A stretch of 38,751 nucleotides of DNA, taken from assembly GCA_002368795.1 (NCBI GenBank), contig DFFG01000064.1:47886-86636 (forward strand). Reading direction: 5' to 3'. The position numbers and the translations under genes are program-made. Under the pieces are notes generated by a model. The model was given only the letters and a program-made list of their open reading frames with translations, did no database searches and had not been told where the DNA came from. Positions within the stretch are counted from its first letter, which is position 1. Every line of letters begins with the position of its first letter. This document shows, one piece after another, positions 16,659 through 25,129 of this stretch. The DNA comes from Eubacterium sp. UBA3782. Lineage in GTDB: Bacteria > Bacillota > Clostridia > Lachnospirales > Lachnospiraceae.

Positions 16659-16856
16659 GGTATAGTCTGCGCTGAAAATAGTATACCCGGGCATTCCTGC
16701 AAAAAATCCTGCTACAGGCCAGGTCAACCGATGAATATTATACCGTGAATCTGAATATATCAACTCAATCAGCATTCCATGGGTATAGCATTTTCATCTG
16801 GTATAGTGCATATCATGCATTTTGGCATGCATTTTTTTGTACTTTCATTGAAGTAC
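16659..16856. promoter_or_regulatory. AT-rich control region with five GGTATA motifs and an inverted repeat
   Basis: The 428-bp gap between the dehydrogenase and the XRE gene is AT-rich. GGTATA occurs forward at 16659, 16782 and 16800, and reversed (TATACC) at 16682 and 16739. GTACTT-6-AAGTAC forms a perfect inverted repeat at 16839-16856. Divergent promoters for both genes must lie here. A TTGCGT (16896) and TATACA (16917) with 15-bp spacing is one weak candidate for the XRE gene. Motif repetition suggests a regulator-binding region, possibly for the adjacent XRE protein. Confidence 0.45.
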
Positions 16857-16973
16857 GTATTTTCCTTCAATTAGTATGTTCCATTTTTGGGCGTTTTGCG
16901 TTATGATTTGTTTTGATATACATTAACTTCGTATTGATAGTTTGCAGTATTTTGTCAATGGAGGTAAGTAACT

Positions 16974-17318
16974 ATGAGCAAGGCCGCTGAAAATTCTTTT
17001 GATTTTGAAGACCTTGGCAAAAAAGTGAAGGAACTCCGCATCAAAAACGGCCTGACCCAGAATCAGGTCGCAGCAGAGCTTCACGTTACGCCCGGTTATA
17101 TCAGCAATGTTGAGAATAACCGAACTGCAATGTCACTGCGGGTCCTTTCTTATTATGCCAAGCTCACGGGTATTACACTCGACTCCCTTGTTGGCAGAAT
17201 CGAACCGGAATACCGCCCGGCAGCTCTTGACCACGAGCTTCAGGCGGCGATCTCACAGCTTTCCGAAAAGGAAAAAACAAAGCTGCTGAATACGATCCAG
17301 ATCTGGACTGAGGATTGA
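16974..17318 (+). CDS. XRE-family transcriptional regulator
   Basis: The 114-residue protein has one lambda-repressor/SinR-type helix-turn-helix: LGKKVKELRIKNGLTQNQVA, followed by AELHVTPGYISNVENNRTAM (residues about 14-55). The recognition helix is PGYISNVEN. The C-terminal half is a short helical segment with no known sensor domain, ending LSEKEKTKLLNTIQIW. GGAGG lies 9 bases before the ATG. Its only neighbours are a divergent dehydrogenase and a convergent protease, so its targets are unknown; autoregulation through the upstream motif cluster is plausible. Confidence 0.92.
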   Translation: MSKAAENSFDFEDLGKKVKELRIKNGLTQNQVAAELHVTPGYISNVENNRTAMSLRVLSYYAKLTGITLDSLVGRIEPEYRPAALDHELQAAISQLSEKEKTKLLNTIQIWTED

Positions 17319-17450
17319 TACAGACAGGATAATCGCTCCGCAAGGCAGCGGTCCAGCGCAGTGATCCGGAAGCATAAGTTTTCTTCCGTGTCCGTTCTGC
17401 ATGATACCGGCATGTTTTGTGTGCACACTCCGTGCGCATGCTTCATTCTG

Positions 17451-17470
17451 CATGTGCCGTGCGGCACATG
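17451..17470. other. Perfect 20-bp palindrome after the XRE gene
   Basis: CATGTGCCGT followed by its exact reverse complement gives a 9-10 bp stem with almost no loop, 130 bp after the XRE stop and 60 bp before the terminator. It is surrounded by further GC-rich alternating sequence (TGTGTGCACAC at 17418). It may be part of the XRE 3' untranslated region; no function is shown. Confidence 0.4.
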
Positions 17471-17529
17471 GGCAGGCAAATGCTCCTGCGTACAGCAGGC
17501 GTCAGCATGCTGCGGTATCGTCTCAACTG

Positions 17530-17566
17530 AAAACAGGATCCCCCGTTTTGGAGGATCCTGTTTTTT
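17530..17566. terminator. Bidirectional terminator between XRE gene and C11 protease
   Basis: AAAACAGGATCC (17530-17541) pairs exactly with GGATCCTGTTTT (17553-17564) around an 11-base loop, followed by T-rich DNA on the plus strand. It has A-rich DNA before it, so T-rich on the minus strand. It sits between two convergent genes. Confidence 0.88.
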
Positions 17567-17569
17567 ATA

Positions 17570-20164
17570 TTACATTTCAAGAGCCGGTGTCCAGTAGGAC
17601 TGTCCGAAATAATCGCTGAAGAGGAATCGGGCCACTGCGCCTTCACCGACGTCTGTGTTGCTGATCTCCATCTCGCTCATATCTCCCTCGACTGTCATGG
17701 TCTCGCCAAGATAATAGCTGTCCTGGTATTCTCCGTCATAGGTATAGTAGTCGCAGACGAAATCCAGCTGATCCCCTGCGGTGATCTCGGTCAGATTCTT
17801 GGCAATGACCTCGATGTCGGTATCCTTGTAATCGTAGCAGGCTCCAGCCACATAGCCATAGGGATTTTTCTCATCAAATACAAGGATCAGGTTTACTCTC
17901 TCGCCGTTCAGATATGCCGGAACCCGGCCGACGGTGGTGAGCGCATCGCCCTCCCCGGTCACCCGGAGCATATAGTACGCTACGACCTGTCCGTCGATGG
18001 ACAGCCAGGTGCGATCCTCCGGTGCCAGAAGATTTCCTTCCTCATCAAAGTCAAAAACATTGTCCAGGCCAAGGTCAATATAGCCCTCGCCATCGTCAAA
18101 CATCATAGACAGCTGCAGATCCTGCACCTTCTCCCACATGACCTCGGGAAGAGAGATGACCTGCTGCCCTGCTGCATTCTCCGTCCAATTCAGAATGCTG
18201 GCATCCAGGAGATGGTCCGCCAGATACAGCGCCGTGCTCTCCACATCGATATTGTCCATGAACTCTGTGTTGGACCGGTCAAGACCTTCCACGGTAGAAC
18301 GGTCGCTGGTCAGATAGCTCATTAAAAGACTGGTGATAAGATCGCTCGTAACAGAGCTTCCGCCGGAACCGGAGGAGCCGCCGGAAAGGAGTGATTCTCC
18401 CATCGCTTCATACAAGCCGCTGCCGCTGCCGGACATGGCGCCTCCTGCCAGCTGGCCAAGGAGGCCTGCCAGAGGATCGGAAGTCTGGCTTCCGCCGGTG
18501 ACCGCCTGACCGCCAACCTCCATCGCGGCAAATTCCTGGATACATTTTGTATAGTCGGAATCCATGCCGATGGCGTCATAGGTCTTCACCATGGAATTCA
18601 CGTTCCGTACATTCTTGTAGGGGAAGTAGATGGACAGGCCATAGGCATTGGTCATGCTGCTGGATGTCCGGTTGTACTTGACTGCGCCCAGAAGCGCCTC
18701 AGCCAGTGCATCTCCCTCTTTTGTCCCCATATTTTTTGCCAGATGGATCAGGTCGACCTGGTCGATCCTGGAGGATGGGGCAAACTCGCGGGCTCCGCTC
18801 CTTGCCTTGGAAACCTGCTGATAGTTATCCTCCTGGATCAGATCAGAGGTAGAGGCGGCAAAGGAAGCGATCTTTGATGGAACGGTATTCTCCAGCTCCG
18901 CAAGGTCGATGATGGACAGCGTGGTATCCTGGCCTCTGCAGCTGGTGGCACACACGCTCACAAAGGTATCGATGATATTCTTTCCGATCTCCAGCGTCGG
19001 CATGGAGGGATTGGCGGCCAGCTTTGTCAGCCAGTCGGTATAATACCAGCCGACACCGGGCTCAGTCTCCTCGGAAGCGATCAGATAATCCGCATAGGGC
19101 GTCAGCACCATGGCGGTCTCGACCGTAGCCATCAGGCAGGCATCAAATCCGACAAAGTCAAAGGTGACGCCGGCCTTTTTCAGCGCGCCAGCCAGCTCGG
19201 AAAGGTCCATGGAACCGGCATTTGCGTATTTCTCATCGTATCCGTAACCGGTGTTGGAGCCGCCGCCGTGATCCCAGAGGATCAGCTCATAGCGGTTTGC
19301 CGGGAAGTTCTTTACGCCGTACTTGATAAACTCGACCAGGGTATTGGGGTCTGTCATGACCTTGCTGCCCATGTCGTTCTCCAGGCGGGTCATCTTGCCG
19401 CTGGACACCTTGTAGATCTGGTTGGTGCTGCTGCTGATGCCCTTGGTCTGCCAGTTTCTGCAGCCGCCGGTATAAACGATCACATTCAGAGCGTCGAGAT
19501 TCTGTGCGCTCATCATCTCGTTGAGATCCCTCGTTGCCATGGCGCTTCTGGACTCAAGATCCGTGCCGCACATGTAGATGAGGATCGTGACATCATCCTG
19601 CCCGCCGCCCCGGATCACCGTCCGTTTTTCGCGGGAGCCGGAGGCAACACTGGTATCCAGCGTTCCTGTATTGGCCTCGGACGCCCATGCGGCTGATGCA
19701 GCTGTTCCGTAGCTGTTGTTTGCCCCGAACAGGCTGTAGAGATAATCGGAATAGTCATTGGCAGAGGCCTGGACTGCCGGCGCCTGTGTCGGCACGGGGG
19801 TCGCCGTAGCCTGGACGGTCGGTGTAACCTGGCTCTGATAATCCCCGAAAGCGTCTCCACCTGAGCCGCTGCCCATTGACATATAAAACATAACGAAAAT
19901 AAAAATAACCGCAACGATCAGGAACAGGGAGCAGTTTCCTCTTCCGCCGCTTCTTACCGGGAATCCGCCGGGTACCCGCTGCGGTCTGCTGCCCTGCGGC
20001 CTGCTCTGACCGGAGCCTGCCCGCTCGGAAGAGCCGCCCTGGCTGCCGGAACCCGGCATCTTGCCGGAGCCGACCGGTCCGCTGCCAAGGCCCTGGCCGC
20101 GTTTCTTTACACCGGAGCCTCCTCCTGTCACCCGTTTCTTTCTTCCCTGAGGTCTGTCTGCCAT
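17570..20164 (-). CDS. Membrane-anchored clostripain-like cysteine peptidase (family C11)
   Basis: The 864-residue protein has four parts. A Gly/Ser/Arg-rich N-terminal tail (1-78) is probably cytoplasmic, and one membrane segment follows (about 79-97, SLFLIVAVIFIFVMFYMSMG). A Thr/Pro/Ala linker leads to a C11 domain from about 185 to 520. The catalytic His is in LILWDHGGGS and the catalytic Cys in FDFVGFDACLMATVE, the clostripain His-Cys dyad. Clostripain family members cleave after Arg or Lys and self-process. After a Gly/Ser-rich linker there is a C-terminal beta-rich domain of about 250 residues that I do not recognise. GGAGGAG lies 7 bases before the ATG. It is monocistronic. The active domain should face outside the cell. 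Confidence 0.93.
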   Translation of the reverse strand: MADRPQGRKKRVTGGGSGVKKRGQGLGSGPVGSGKMPGSGSQGGSSERAGSGQSRPQGSRPQRVPGGFPVRSGGRGNCSLFLIVAVIFIFVMFYMSMGSGSGGDAFGDYQSQVTPTVQATATPVPTQAPAVQASANDYSDYLYSLFGANNSYGTAASAAWASEANTGTLDTSVASGSREKRTVIRGGGQDDVTILIYMCGTDLESRSAMATRDLNEMMSAQNLDALNVIVYTGGCRNWQTKGISSSTNQIYKVSSGKMTRLENDMGSKVMTDPNTLVEFIKYGVKNFPANRYELILWDHGGGSNTGYGYDEKYANAGSMDLSELAGALKKAGVTFDFVGFDACLMATVETAMVLTPYADYLIASEETEPGVGWYYTDWLTKLAANPSMPTLEIGKNIIDTFVSVCATSCRGQDTTLSIIDLAELENTVPSKIASFAASTSDLIQEDNYQQVSKARSGAREFAPSSRIDQVDLIHLAKNMGTKEGDALAEALLGAVKYNRTSSSMTNAYGLSIYFPYKNVRNVNSMVKTYDAIGMDSDYTKCIQEFAAMEVGGQAVTGGSQTSDPLAGLLGQLAGGAMSGSGSGLYEAMGESLLSGGSSGSGGSSVTSDLITSLLMSYLTSDRSTVEGLDRSNTEFMDNIDVESTALYLADHLLDASILNWTENAAGQQVISLPEVMWEKVQDLQLSMMFDDGEGYIDLGLDNVFDFDEEGNLLAPEDRTWLSIDGQVVAYYMLRVTGEGDALTTVGRVPAYLNGERVNLILVFDEKNPYGYVAGACYDYKDTDIEVIAKNLTEITAGDQLDFVCDYYTYDGEYQDSYYLGETMTVEGDMSEMEISNTDVGEGAVARFLFSDYFGQSYWTPALEM

Positions 20165-20302
20165 ATGCCGCTCCTCCTTACCTTTAATGCTGCTTTCCGC
20201 TCCTTCCAGCAGAAAGCCTTCTTATGCACAGTTTATCATATATTCTCGCCGCAGTGACAGTATTTTTATGCAGGATCCGGCAGCAAACAGCACAAGACAT
20301 TC

Positions 20303-20370
20303 AAGAACGCCTCGGCGTTCTTGCCGCGACGCGCACGGTGCGTAAGCACCTTCCCCTGTGCGTGTCTGCG
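20303..20370. repeat. Double palindromic element upstream of the lipid-kinase gene
   Basis: AAGAACGCC-TC-GGCGTTCTT is a perfect 9-bp palindrome (20303-20322). It is followed by a second hairpin, GGTGC-GTAA-GCACC, inside an outer stem of CGCAC and GTGCG (20331-20368). The 306-bp gap 20165-20471 contains this element and the promoter of the next gene. No T-run follows, so it is not a standard terminator; it looks like an interspersed palindromic repeat. Confidence 0.5.
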
Positions 20371-20421
20371 ATCCACCGTTTTTCCCTGTAGAATAAGCAT
20401 ATGGCGCGGGACTGGCGCATC

Positions 20422-20430
20422 TGCTACAAT
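20422..20430 (+). promoter_or_regulatory. Probable extended -10 promoter for the lipid-kinase/DnaJ-like pair
   Basis: TGCTACAAT (TG extension plus TACAAT at 20425-20430) lies about 40 bases before the start of the diacylglycerol-kinase-like gene. No convincing -35 box is seen. Confidence 0.45.
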
Positions 20431-20471
20431 ACAGGTATATCTGACAATAAAACCAAAAAGAGGTGAATGTC

Positions 20472-21437
20472 ATGTATTACTGCATCGTAAATCCTTCCGC
20501 CCGTTCTGAGAACCGGAGCAATGTCAGCGACCGTCTTGCTGCCGCCCTCTCGGATGCTGGCGCCGCGTATGAAATGATCTATACGACAGGACCTGAGCAC
20601 GCTTCAAAGGCAGCCGGAGAGATCAGCCGGCAGGCGGATCCCGAAGATCCGGCTGTCCTTGTCGTCCTTGGCGGAGACGGAACACTGAACGAGACCATCT
20701 CCGGCATCGAAAATTTTGACGCCGTCCGCCTTGGCCTGCTCCCGGTCGGCTCAGGCAACGATTTTGCCCTCGGCATCGGACTGACCCGAAATGAGGATGC
20801 CTTGATCGCAAGGATCCTGAAGAACCACGTCACCCGAAGGATCGATATCGGACAGCTCACCTATGAGCACCAGAGCGGCATTTTAGCCCGCGGGAGACAA
20901 ACGCCGCCCTCCGCATCCCATTACTTTGCTGTAAGCATGGGCATCGGCTACGATGCCGCGGTCTGCGAGGAGGCCATCTCCTCCCCTATCAAAAAATCGC
21001 TCAACCGCATCGGTCTCGGTCAGATGTCCTATGGAGCGATCGCCGTCAGGCAGCTGATCTCCACACCGAAGGTGCATGCCCGCATCGAGGTGGACGGCCA
21101 GAAAACCATCGAGATCGACCGGATGATGTTTGCCGCACTGATGAACACGCCTTATGAGGGCGGCGGCTACATGTTTGCCCCGGATGCCAGCGCATCCGAC
21201 GGTCTGCTGAACCTGTGCGCGATCGGTGATATCCCAAAGCCGTTGGCGCTTGGCTGTTTTCCGGTGGCTGCAAAGGGACGGCATTACGGCATCCCCGGCG
21301 TAACACACTGCACCGGCCGCCATTTCAGGATCACGGCCGATACCCCACTTTGGGTCCACACGGACGGAGAAGTCGCCGTCCGCAGTGACGCCGTCGTCAT
21401 TGACTGCCTGCCATCCAGGCTGGCCCTGATCGTGTGA
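20472..21437 (+). CDS. Diacylglycerol kinase-family lipid kinase
   Basis: The 321-residue protein belongs to the DagK/YegS/DgkB catalytic family, which phosphorylates diacylglycerol or related lipids with ATP at the inner membrane face. The nucleotide motif VVLGGDGTLNETISGI lies near residue 68 and GLLPVGSGNDFALGIG near 92; both are family hallmarks. A C-terminal beta-sandwich domain ends with the usual HTDGE motif (LWVHTDGEVAV). The ATG at 20472 is preferred over a GTG three codons upstream because GAGGTG lies 6 bases before it. It is followed by the DnaJ-like gene after 22 bp, so the two form an operon. It could be sphingosine-kinase-like or recycle diacylglycerol from teichoic acid synthesis. 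Confidence 0.92.
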   Translation: MYYCIVNPSARSENRSNVSDRLAAALSDAGAAYEMIYTTGPEHASKAAGEISRQADPEDPAVLVVLGGDGTLNETISGIENFDAVRLGLLPVGSGNDFALGIGLTRNEDALIARILKNHVTRRIDIGQLTYEHQSGILARGRQTPPSASHYFAVSMGIGYDAAVCEEAISSPIKKSLNRIGLGQMSYGAIAVRQLISTPKVHARIEVDGQKTIEIDRMMFAALMNTPYEGGGYMFAPDASASDGLLNLCAIGDIPKPLALGCFPVAAKGRHYGIPGVTHCTGRHFRITADTPLWVHTDGEVAVRSDAVVIDCLPSRLALIV

Positions 21438-21459
21438 GGGACAAAAGGGGGAAGACCCT

Positions 21460-22755
21460 ATGAAAAACTATTACGATGTGCTGGGCGTAAAACCGGATGC
21501 AACTCCCGAAGAGATCAAACTGGCCTACCGCAAACTGGCCAAACAGTACCATCCGGACATCGATCCCGGCAATCCGGAGCATGAAAAGCGCTTCCGCCGG
21601 ATCAAGGAAGCATACGATACCCTGATCGACCCGAAGCGCCGGCGCAAATACGATTATATGGGCCATTCTGCCTATGTAAAGGATCCGCACTTCCGTTCCG
21701 AGTTTTTCGATGAGGAGGATTACCGTACGCCGGAAACAGACGATGGCTGCGGCGCATCGGATGGTGAAGAGGGACACTGCGGCAGCTGCGGCGGCAAGGG
21801 CCATGGGCACACCCATGAAAACGGCCACTGCGGCCGCTGTTCCGGACATGGAGAGGGAGAATCAGAAGACGCCTTTGAGACGGAGGACGGGCACTGCGGC
21901 GCCTGTGAAGAGCACCGAAAGGATCCTGCGGATGAAGAGGAAGAACTTCCTCCGCCCTACGCGATCCGCATTGCAGTCTGGATGGATTACGAGGAAGCCC
22001 TCCAGGAATGCATCAAAACCATCACATTTACTGAAAACATCCAGTGCCCGGTCTGCATGGGAGAAAACGCAGACCAGGCCCGTGTATGCCCGGATTGTGA
22101 AGGTACCGGGCGAAAGATCATCTACCGCTACGCCTACCCCAGCAAGACCGCCGTCGAGATCCCCTGCGGCAGATGCCGGACGACCGGCCGTCTGGCGGCA
22201 AAAAAATGCCCAGCCTGCAGAGGGCTGGGTTATGTGGAAAAAAGCTGGACAATGAAGGTGCGCATCCCCAAAGGAGCCTACCAGCAGCAGTTTTTTTATC
22301 TGGAAAAATGCCTGCTGGAGCTGGATGGCGCGGAGGATACCTCTCCATTTTTTACGCTTCCGGATCATCAGGGAAAGCAGTTTATCCTGATCATCCTGTA
22401 TCGGGAAAAGGAAGGCTTCCGGAATCTCGGGGGCCATGTTCACACCGATGTCCATGTGGATTATCCCACCGTCGTCCTTGGCGGCAGCATAAAGATCGAG
22501 ACCATCGAAGGTGTGATCGACTATCCTCTCCCGCCGGGCAGCCGGCTGGACCGGCCGATCCGTTTTCCGCGAAAAGGCCTGTGCATCCCGCCGACACTAG
22601 GCGGCAGAGGGGATCACTATGCCCACCTCATTCTGGATATACCTACACAATTAAATACAGAGCAGGCGGCTGCGCTTGCCCGCTTCCGCGACCTGCTGTA
22701 TGCAGACGCAGCTCCGGATGTCGATCCTCCAGATGGCTGCTCTGATGCATCCTGA
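21460..22755 (+). CDS. DnaJ-like co-chaperone with an extra GHCGxC repeat insert
   Basis: The 431-residue protein has an N-terminal J-domain (about 3-66) with the HPD tripeptide at 31-33, which stimulates DnaK ATPase. It has a central zinc-finger region with four CxxC pairs (CPVC 196, CPDC 210, CGRC 236, CPAC 250) and a C-terminal client-binding part (IPLP-type strand ... FPRKGLCIPPTLGGRGD). Between J-domain and zinc fingers, where DnaJ normally has a Gly/Phe linker, it has an acidic His- and Cys-rich insert. There GHCGxC occurs at about 105, 122 and 144, with GHGHTHENGH between. No dnaK or grpE is nearby, so this is not the housekeeping DnaJ. The last codons lie in a 92-bp tandem repeat. Confidence 0.88.
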   Translation: MKNYYDVLGVKPDATPEEIKLAYRKLAKQYHPDIDPGNPEHEKRFRRIKEAYDTLIDPKRRRKYDYMGHSAYVKDPHFRSEFFDEEDYRTPETDDGCGASDGEEGHCGSCGGKGHGHTHENGHCGRCSGHGEGESEDAFETEDGHCGACEEHRKDPADEEEELPPPYAIRIAVWMDYEEALQECIKTITFTENIQCPVCMGENADQARVCPDCEGTGRKIIYRYAYPSKTAVEIPCGRCRTTGRLAAKKCPACRGLGYVEKSWTMKVRIPKGAYQQQFFYLEKCLLELDGAEDTSPFFTLPDHQGKQFILIILYREKEGFRNLGGHVHTDVHVDYPTVVLGGSIKIETIEGVIDYPLPPGSRLDRPIRFPRKGLCIPPTLGGRGDHYAHLILDIPTQLNTEQAAALARFRDLLYADAAPDVDPPDGCSDAS

Positions 22756-22961
22756 CAGCTACTGCTCCTGGCAGCTGCCATGACCTGCTTCATGCAGAAA
22801 GCAGCGCCGGATATCAATCCTCCGGATGGCTTTCCGGATGTATCCTGGCAGCTGCTGCTCCTGCTCACTGCCTTAACCTGCTGTATGCAGACACAGCGCC
22901 GGATATCGGATATCAATCCTCCGGATGGCTTTCCGGATGTATCCTGGCTGCTGCTTTTGCC
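22691..22961. repeat. Three tandem copies of a 92-93 bp unit shared by two convergent gene ends
   Basis: Units start at 22691, 22783 and 22876 with ACCTGCTGTATGCAG or a close variant, and contain CCGGATGTCGATCCTCC-like and CCGGATGGCTTTCCGGATG-like blocks. Unit 1 encodes the C-terminal tail of the DnaJ-like protein on the plus strand (PDVDPPDGCSDAS). Unit 3 encodes the C-terminal tail of the exporter protein on the minus strand (ARIHPESHPED). Unit 2 lies between them. Unit 3 carries a local 9-bp duplication of GGATATC. This is duplicated coding DNA read in opposite directions by the two genes. Confidence 0.85.
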
Positions 22962-23407
22962 AGCCGGGCCCGGTTGCGGATCATGCCGTTTCGGATCCGG
23001 AACAGGGTCGGTGAAATCGCAAAACCGACAGCGATCGCTGCAAGGCTCTGGACCATCTGTGTCCCGTAGACACTGCCGTCCTTCCAGGCCGATGTCAGCA
23101 TACATACAGCCAGATTGTAGAGCAGATCTCCGGGGATCAGCGGAACGACCGCCGGATACAGAAACATGGTTGCCGGCGTGCGGAAACGGCGGGCCATCAG
23201 CTCAGCCAGGAATGCAGCAAACAACGCTGCCGGAAGGGTATAGACAAAACGGTTGTCGGTCAGCGCCTGAGCCGCCAGAAAGCATACCCTGGTCAGGGCG
23301 CCTACCGCGCCTGCCACGGGAAGCAGCCGCTTTTCCACACCAAAACCGATCGCAAAACCAAAGGAAGCACAGAAGGTAAGGCATACAAGAAGAATCGGAT
23401 TTGTCAT
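22913..23407 (-). CDS. ThrE-type exporter subunit, second half (DUF3815/ThrE_2-like)
   Basis: The 164-residue membrane protein has about five hydrophobic segments, starting MTNPILLVCLTFCASFGFAI, with the family motif VPLIPGDLLYNLA near residue 88. In split systems this small protein works with a larger partner; the fused Corynebacterium ThrE exports threonine and serine. The partner gene lies 16 bp upstream. The ATG at 23407 is chosen for the GGAGGG 8 bases before it, although the frame is open to 23479. The last 12-15 residues lie in the shared 92-bp repeat, so the tail may be recently altered. The transported compound is not established for the split forms. Confidence 0.88.
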   Translation of the reverse strand: MTNPILLVCLTFCASFGFAIGFGVEKRLLPVAGAVGALTRVCFLAAQALTDNRFVYTLPAALFAAFLAELMARRFRTPATMFLYPAVVPLIPGDLLYNLAVCMLTSAWKDGSVYGTQMVQSLAAIAVGFAISPTLFRIRNGMIRNRARLAKAAARIHPESHPED

Positions 23408-23423
23408 AACCTTAACCCTCCTT

Positions 23424-24218
23424 TCAAATCTGTCCCTGGGTGATGGCGATCGCCAGGGCGAAGCCGCCGATGACCGCACAGGTTTCCAGGAACGCCTGTA
23501 AAAACAGCATGATGGCGGGCATGGTCCTGCCGGCCAGCAGTTCTCTTGCCGAATTGACCAGCGGAATACCGGGGATCAGCACCATCGCCAGAGTAATGAG
23601 ACAGGTATATGGGTCGAGGCCTGCCATCTGCCATGAGATCCCAAAGGTGCACATGCCGACAGCAAAGGACAGGAGCGCATCGGATACAAAAGTGTTGGCC
23701 CAGACCCTGCCGATCCAGAACCTCCACCAGAAGATGGCAAAAGCCATGATATCTGTGTACAGCAGCTCCTTTGCCCCGCCGCCAAACATCAGGCAGAGGG
23801 CCGAGATTCCCAGCAGCGTGCCGACGCAGCTCTGTGCCGGCGTGTAAGTGTTCTCCCGGTTCAGTTCTTCCAGCAGTCCCTCCAGCTCCGCTACAGGCGG
23901 CGGATCCTGTACGACCCGCCGGGTCATGGCGTTGATCCTGCTGACAACAGCAAGATTCAGCGTCATCGGCTCAATGTTTCTCTGCCGGACCACGGGATCG
24001 CTTCCATCCTTTCCCGCACTGATGATCATCATATCCGGGAAAAGAAAAATGCTGATATTTTCAAGCCGGTAGGTCTCCAGAAGCCGGCGGAGCGTATCCT
24101 CTGTCCGCCAGAGCTCTCCTCCGTAGGTCATCAGCATGCCTCCGCAGCAGGAGGCAAAATCCATGATCTTTGAGACCTCTTTTTCGGTATACATTTCTTT
24201 GATCAGATCACTAACCAT
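23424..24218 (-). CDS. ThrE-type exporter subunit, first half (DUF1212/ThrE-like)
   Basis: The 264-residue protein has an N-terminal soluble region (1-120) with the family pattern ASCCGGMLMTYGGELWRTED. There are then about five membrane segments, with the motif VLIPGIPLVNSARELLAG near residue 215 (the IPG...N signature). It pairs with the small gene 16 bp downstream to form a split threonine/serine-exporter-like complex. AAGGAG lies 4-5 bases before the ATG. The upstream gap (24219-24608, 390 bp) holds the hypA terminator and presumably this operon's promoter; no clear promoter was picked out in its AT-rich part (24340-24400). Confidence 0.9.
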   Translation of the reverse strand: MVSDLIKEMYTEKEVSKIMDFASCCGGMLMTYGGELWRTEDTLRRLLETYRLENISIFLFPDMMIISAGKDGSDPVVRQRNIEPMTLNLAVVSRINAMTRRVVQDPPPVAELEGLLEELNRENTYTPAQSCVGTLLGISALCLMFGGGAKELLYTDIMAFAIFWWRFWIGRVWANTFVSDALLSFAVGMCTFGISWQMAGLDPYTCLITLAMVLIPGIPLVNSARELLAGRTMPAIMLFLQAFLETCAVIGGFALAIAITQGQI

Positions 24219-24441
24219 ATTACTCCTTACGCTTTCATCCTATCGCCCATCCACTGCATTTGTCCTCGCGAAGGCAGCAATGTCCGGGTTCCGGTACAGG
24301 TCGCTCCTGCACCACGCAGGTTTCTATTCTTCGTTCAGAGACGCATTATAACAACATTTTTCCAAAAGTAAATCCCCTTTTTTTATTTTGTGTTCTTGCG
24401 TACTCATACCGGATAATCCCACAGATTCTGCGGACAAAATA

Positions 24442-24495
24442 AGGACAGGAGCCCGGCTGCTGGCTGTCGCCTGCACCATATCCGGATCCTGTCCT
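24442..24495 (-). terminator. Probable terminator after hypA
   Basis: AGGACAGGA (24442-24450) pairs with TCCTGTCCT (24487-24495) around a 36-base loop. On the minus strand the stem is followed by TATTTTGT. It lies about 115 bp after the hypA stop. The long loop and modest T-run lower confidence. Confidence 0.55.
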
Positions 24496-24608
24496 GCATT
24501 TATATTTCTTATGCGCTGTTTCAGCAATCACAGCCAGGCACCACTGCAAGCGGCGGCACTTCCTGGCGCATACTGCCAAAATTACACTGCCCGGTTCTTC
24601 TAAAACCG

Positions 24609-25004
24609 TTACGTTCCGGCGGGCGCCTCTTTTGATCCCTCAAAGTCCCCCTCTTCCTCCTGGGCCACTCCGATATCCTTGATTTTAAAGGTCTGTCCCC
24701 CAAGGATCGTCTTGTCACGGGAACCGCATTTCGGGCAGCGTCCCTCATGCTTCATGATGTTGTACAGGCTGTGACAGGCATTGCACATCCCCTCTCCCCG
24801 GACCTCATCGATGATCAGCTCTGATCCCTCGAACACGGGTCTTCCTTCGATGGCGATGGGATAATATTTTTCGAAGAAGACCGGAAGATAACCGGTCAGT
24901 TCGCCCACCTCCAGCCGGAGATAGGCGATCCTGCGGATCCGGTTGTCCTTCGCGATCTGCTCCGCCATGTCGCAAGCCTTCATCAGTACGGCTATCTCAT
25001 GCAT
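24609..25004 (-). CDS. hypA: HypA-type nickel/zinc metallochaperone
   Basis: HypA delivers nickel to NiFe hydrogenase, and in some bacteria to urease. The 131-residue protein starts MHEIAVLMKA, keeping the nickel-binding MHE N-terminus. It has two CxxC pairs, CNAC and CPKC (residues about 74-95), forming the structural zinc site. The C-terminal tail is longer and more acidic than usual. The ribosome site is weak. It follows the oxidoreductase gene by 125 bp on the same strand with no clear terminator between. No other hyp gene, hydrogenase or urease gene is in the window, so its client is unknown. Co-option for a neighbouring Fe-S enzyme is a speculative alternative. Confidence 0.9.
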   Translation of the reverse strand: MHEIAVLMKACDMAEQIAKDNRIRRIAYLRLEVGELTGYLPVFFEKYYPIAIEGRPVFEGSELIIDEVRGEGMCNACHSLYNIMKHEGRCPKCGSRDKTILGGQTFKIKDIGVAQEEEGDFEGSKEAPAGT

Positions 25005-25129
25005 CGTCGATCACACTTTTCTGTAATTATTTCTGTTATTCTTCCACGGTTTTTTTCGTAGAAAAACCAATATATTTCAGCCCGTCCAGGCCTTCTTCTG
25101 AAGTATGGATCCGTTTTTATACGGAATAT

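Noticed and set aside
20222..20473. An 83-codon minus-strand gene
   Set aside because: It runs through palindromic repeats and the promoter of the opposite gene, with no ribosome site and no recognisable family.
22617..23105. A 162-codon minus-strand frame over the 92-bp repeats
   Set aside because: It overlaps both convergent genes, and its repeated SSSCQDTSGKPSGG peptide simply reflects the DNA repeat.
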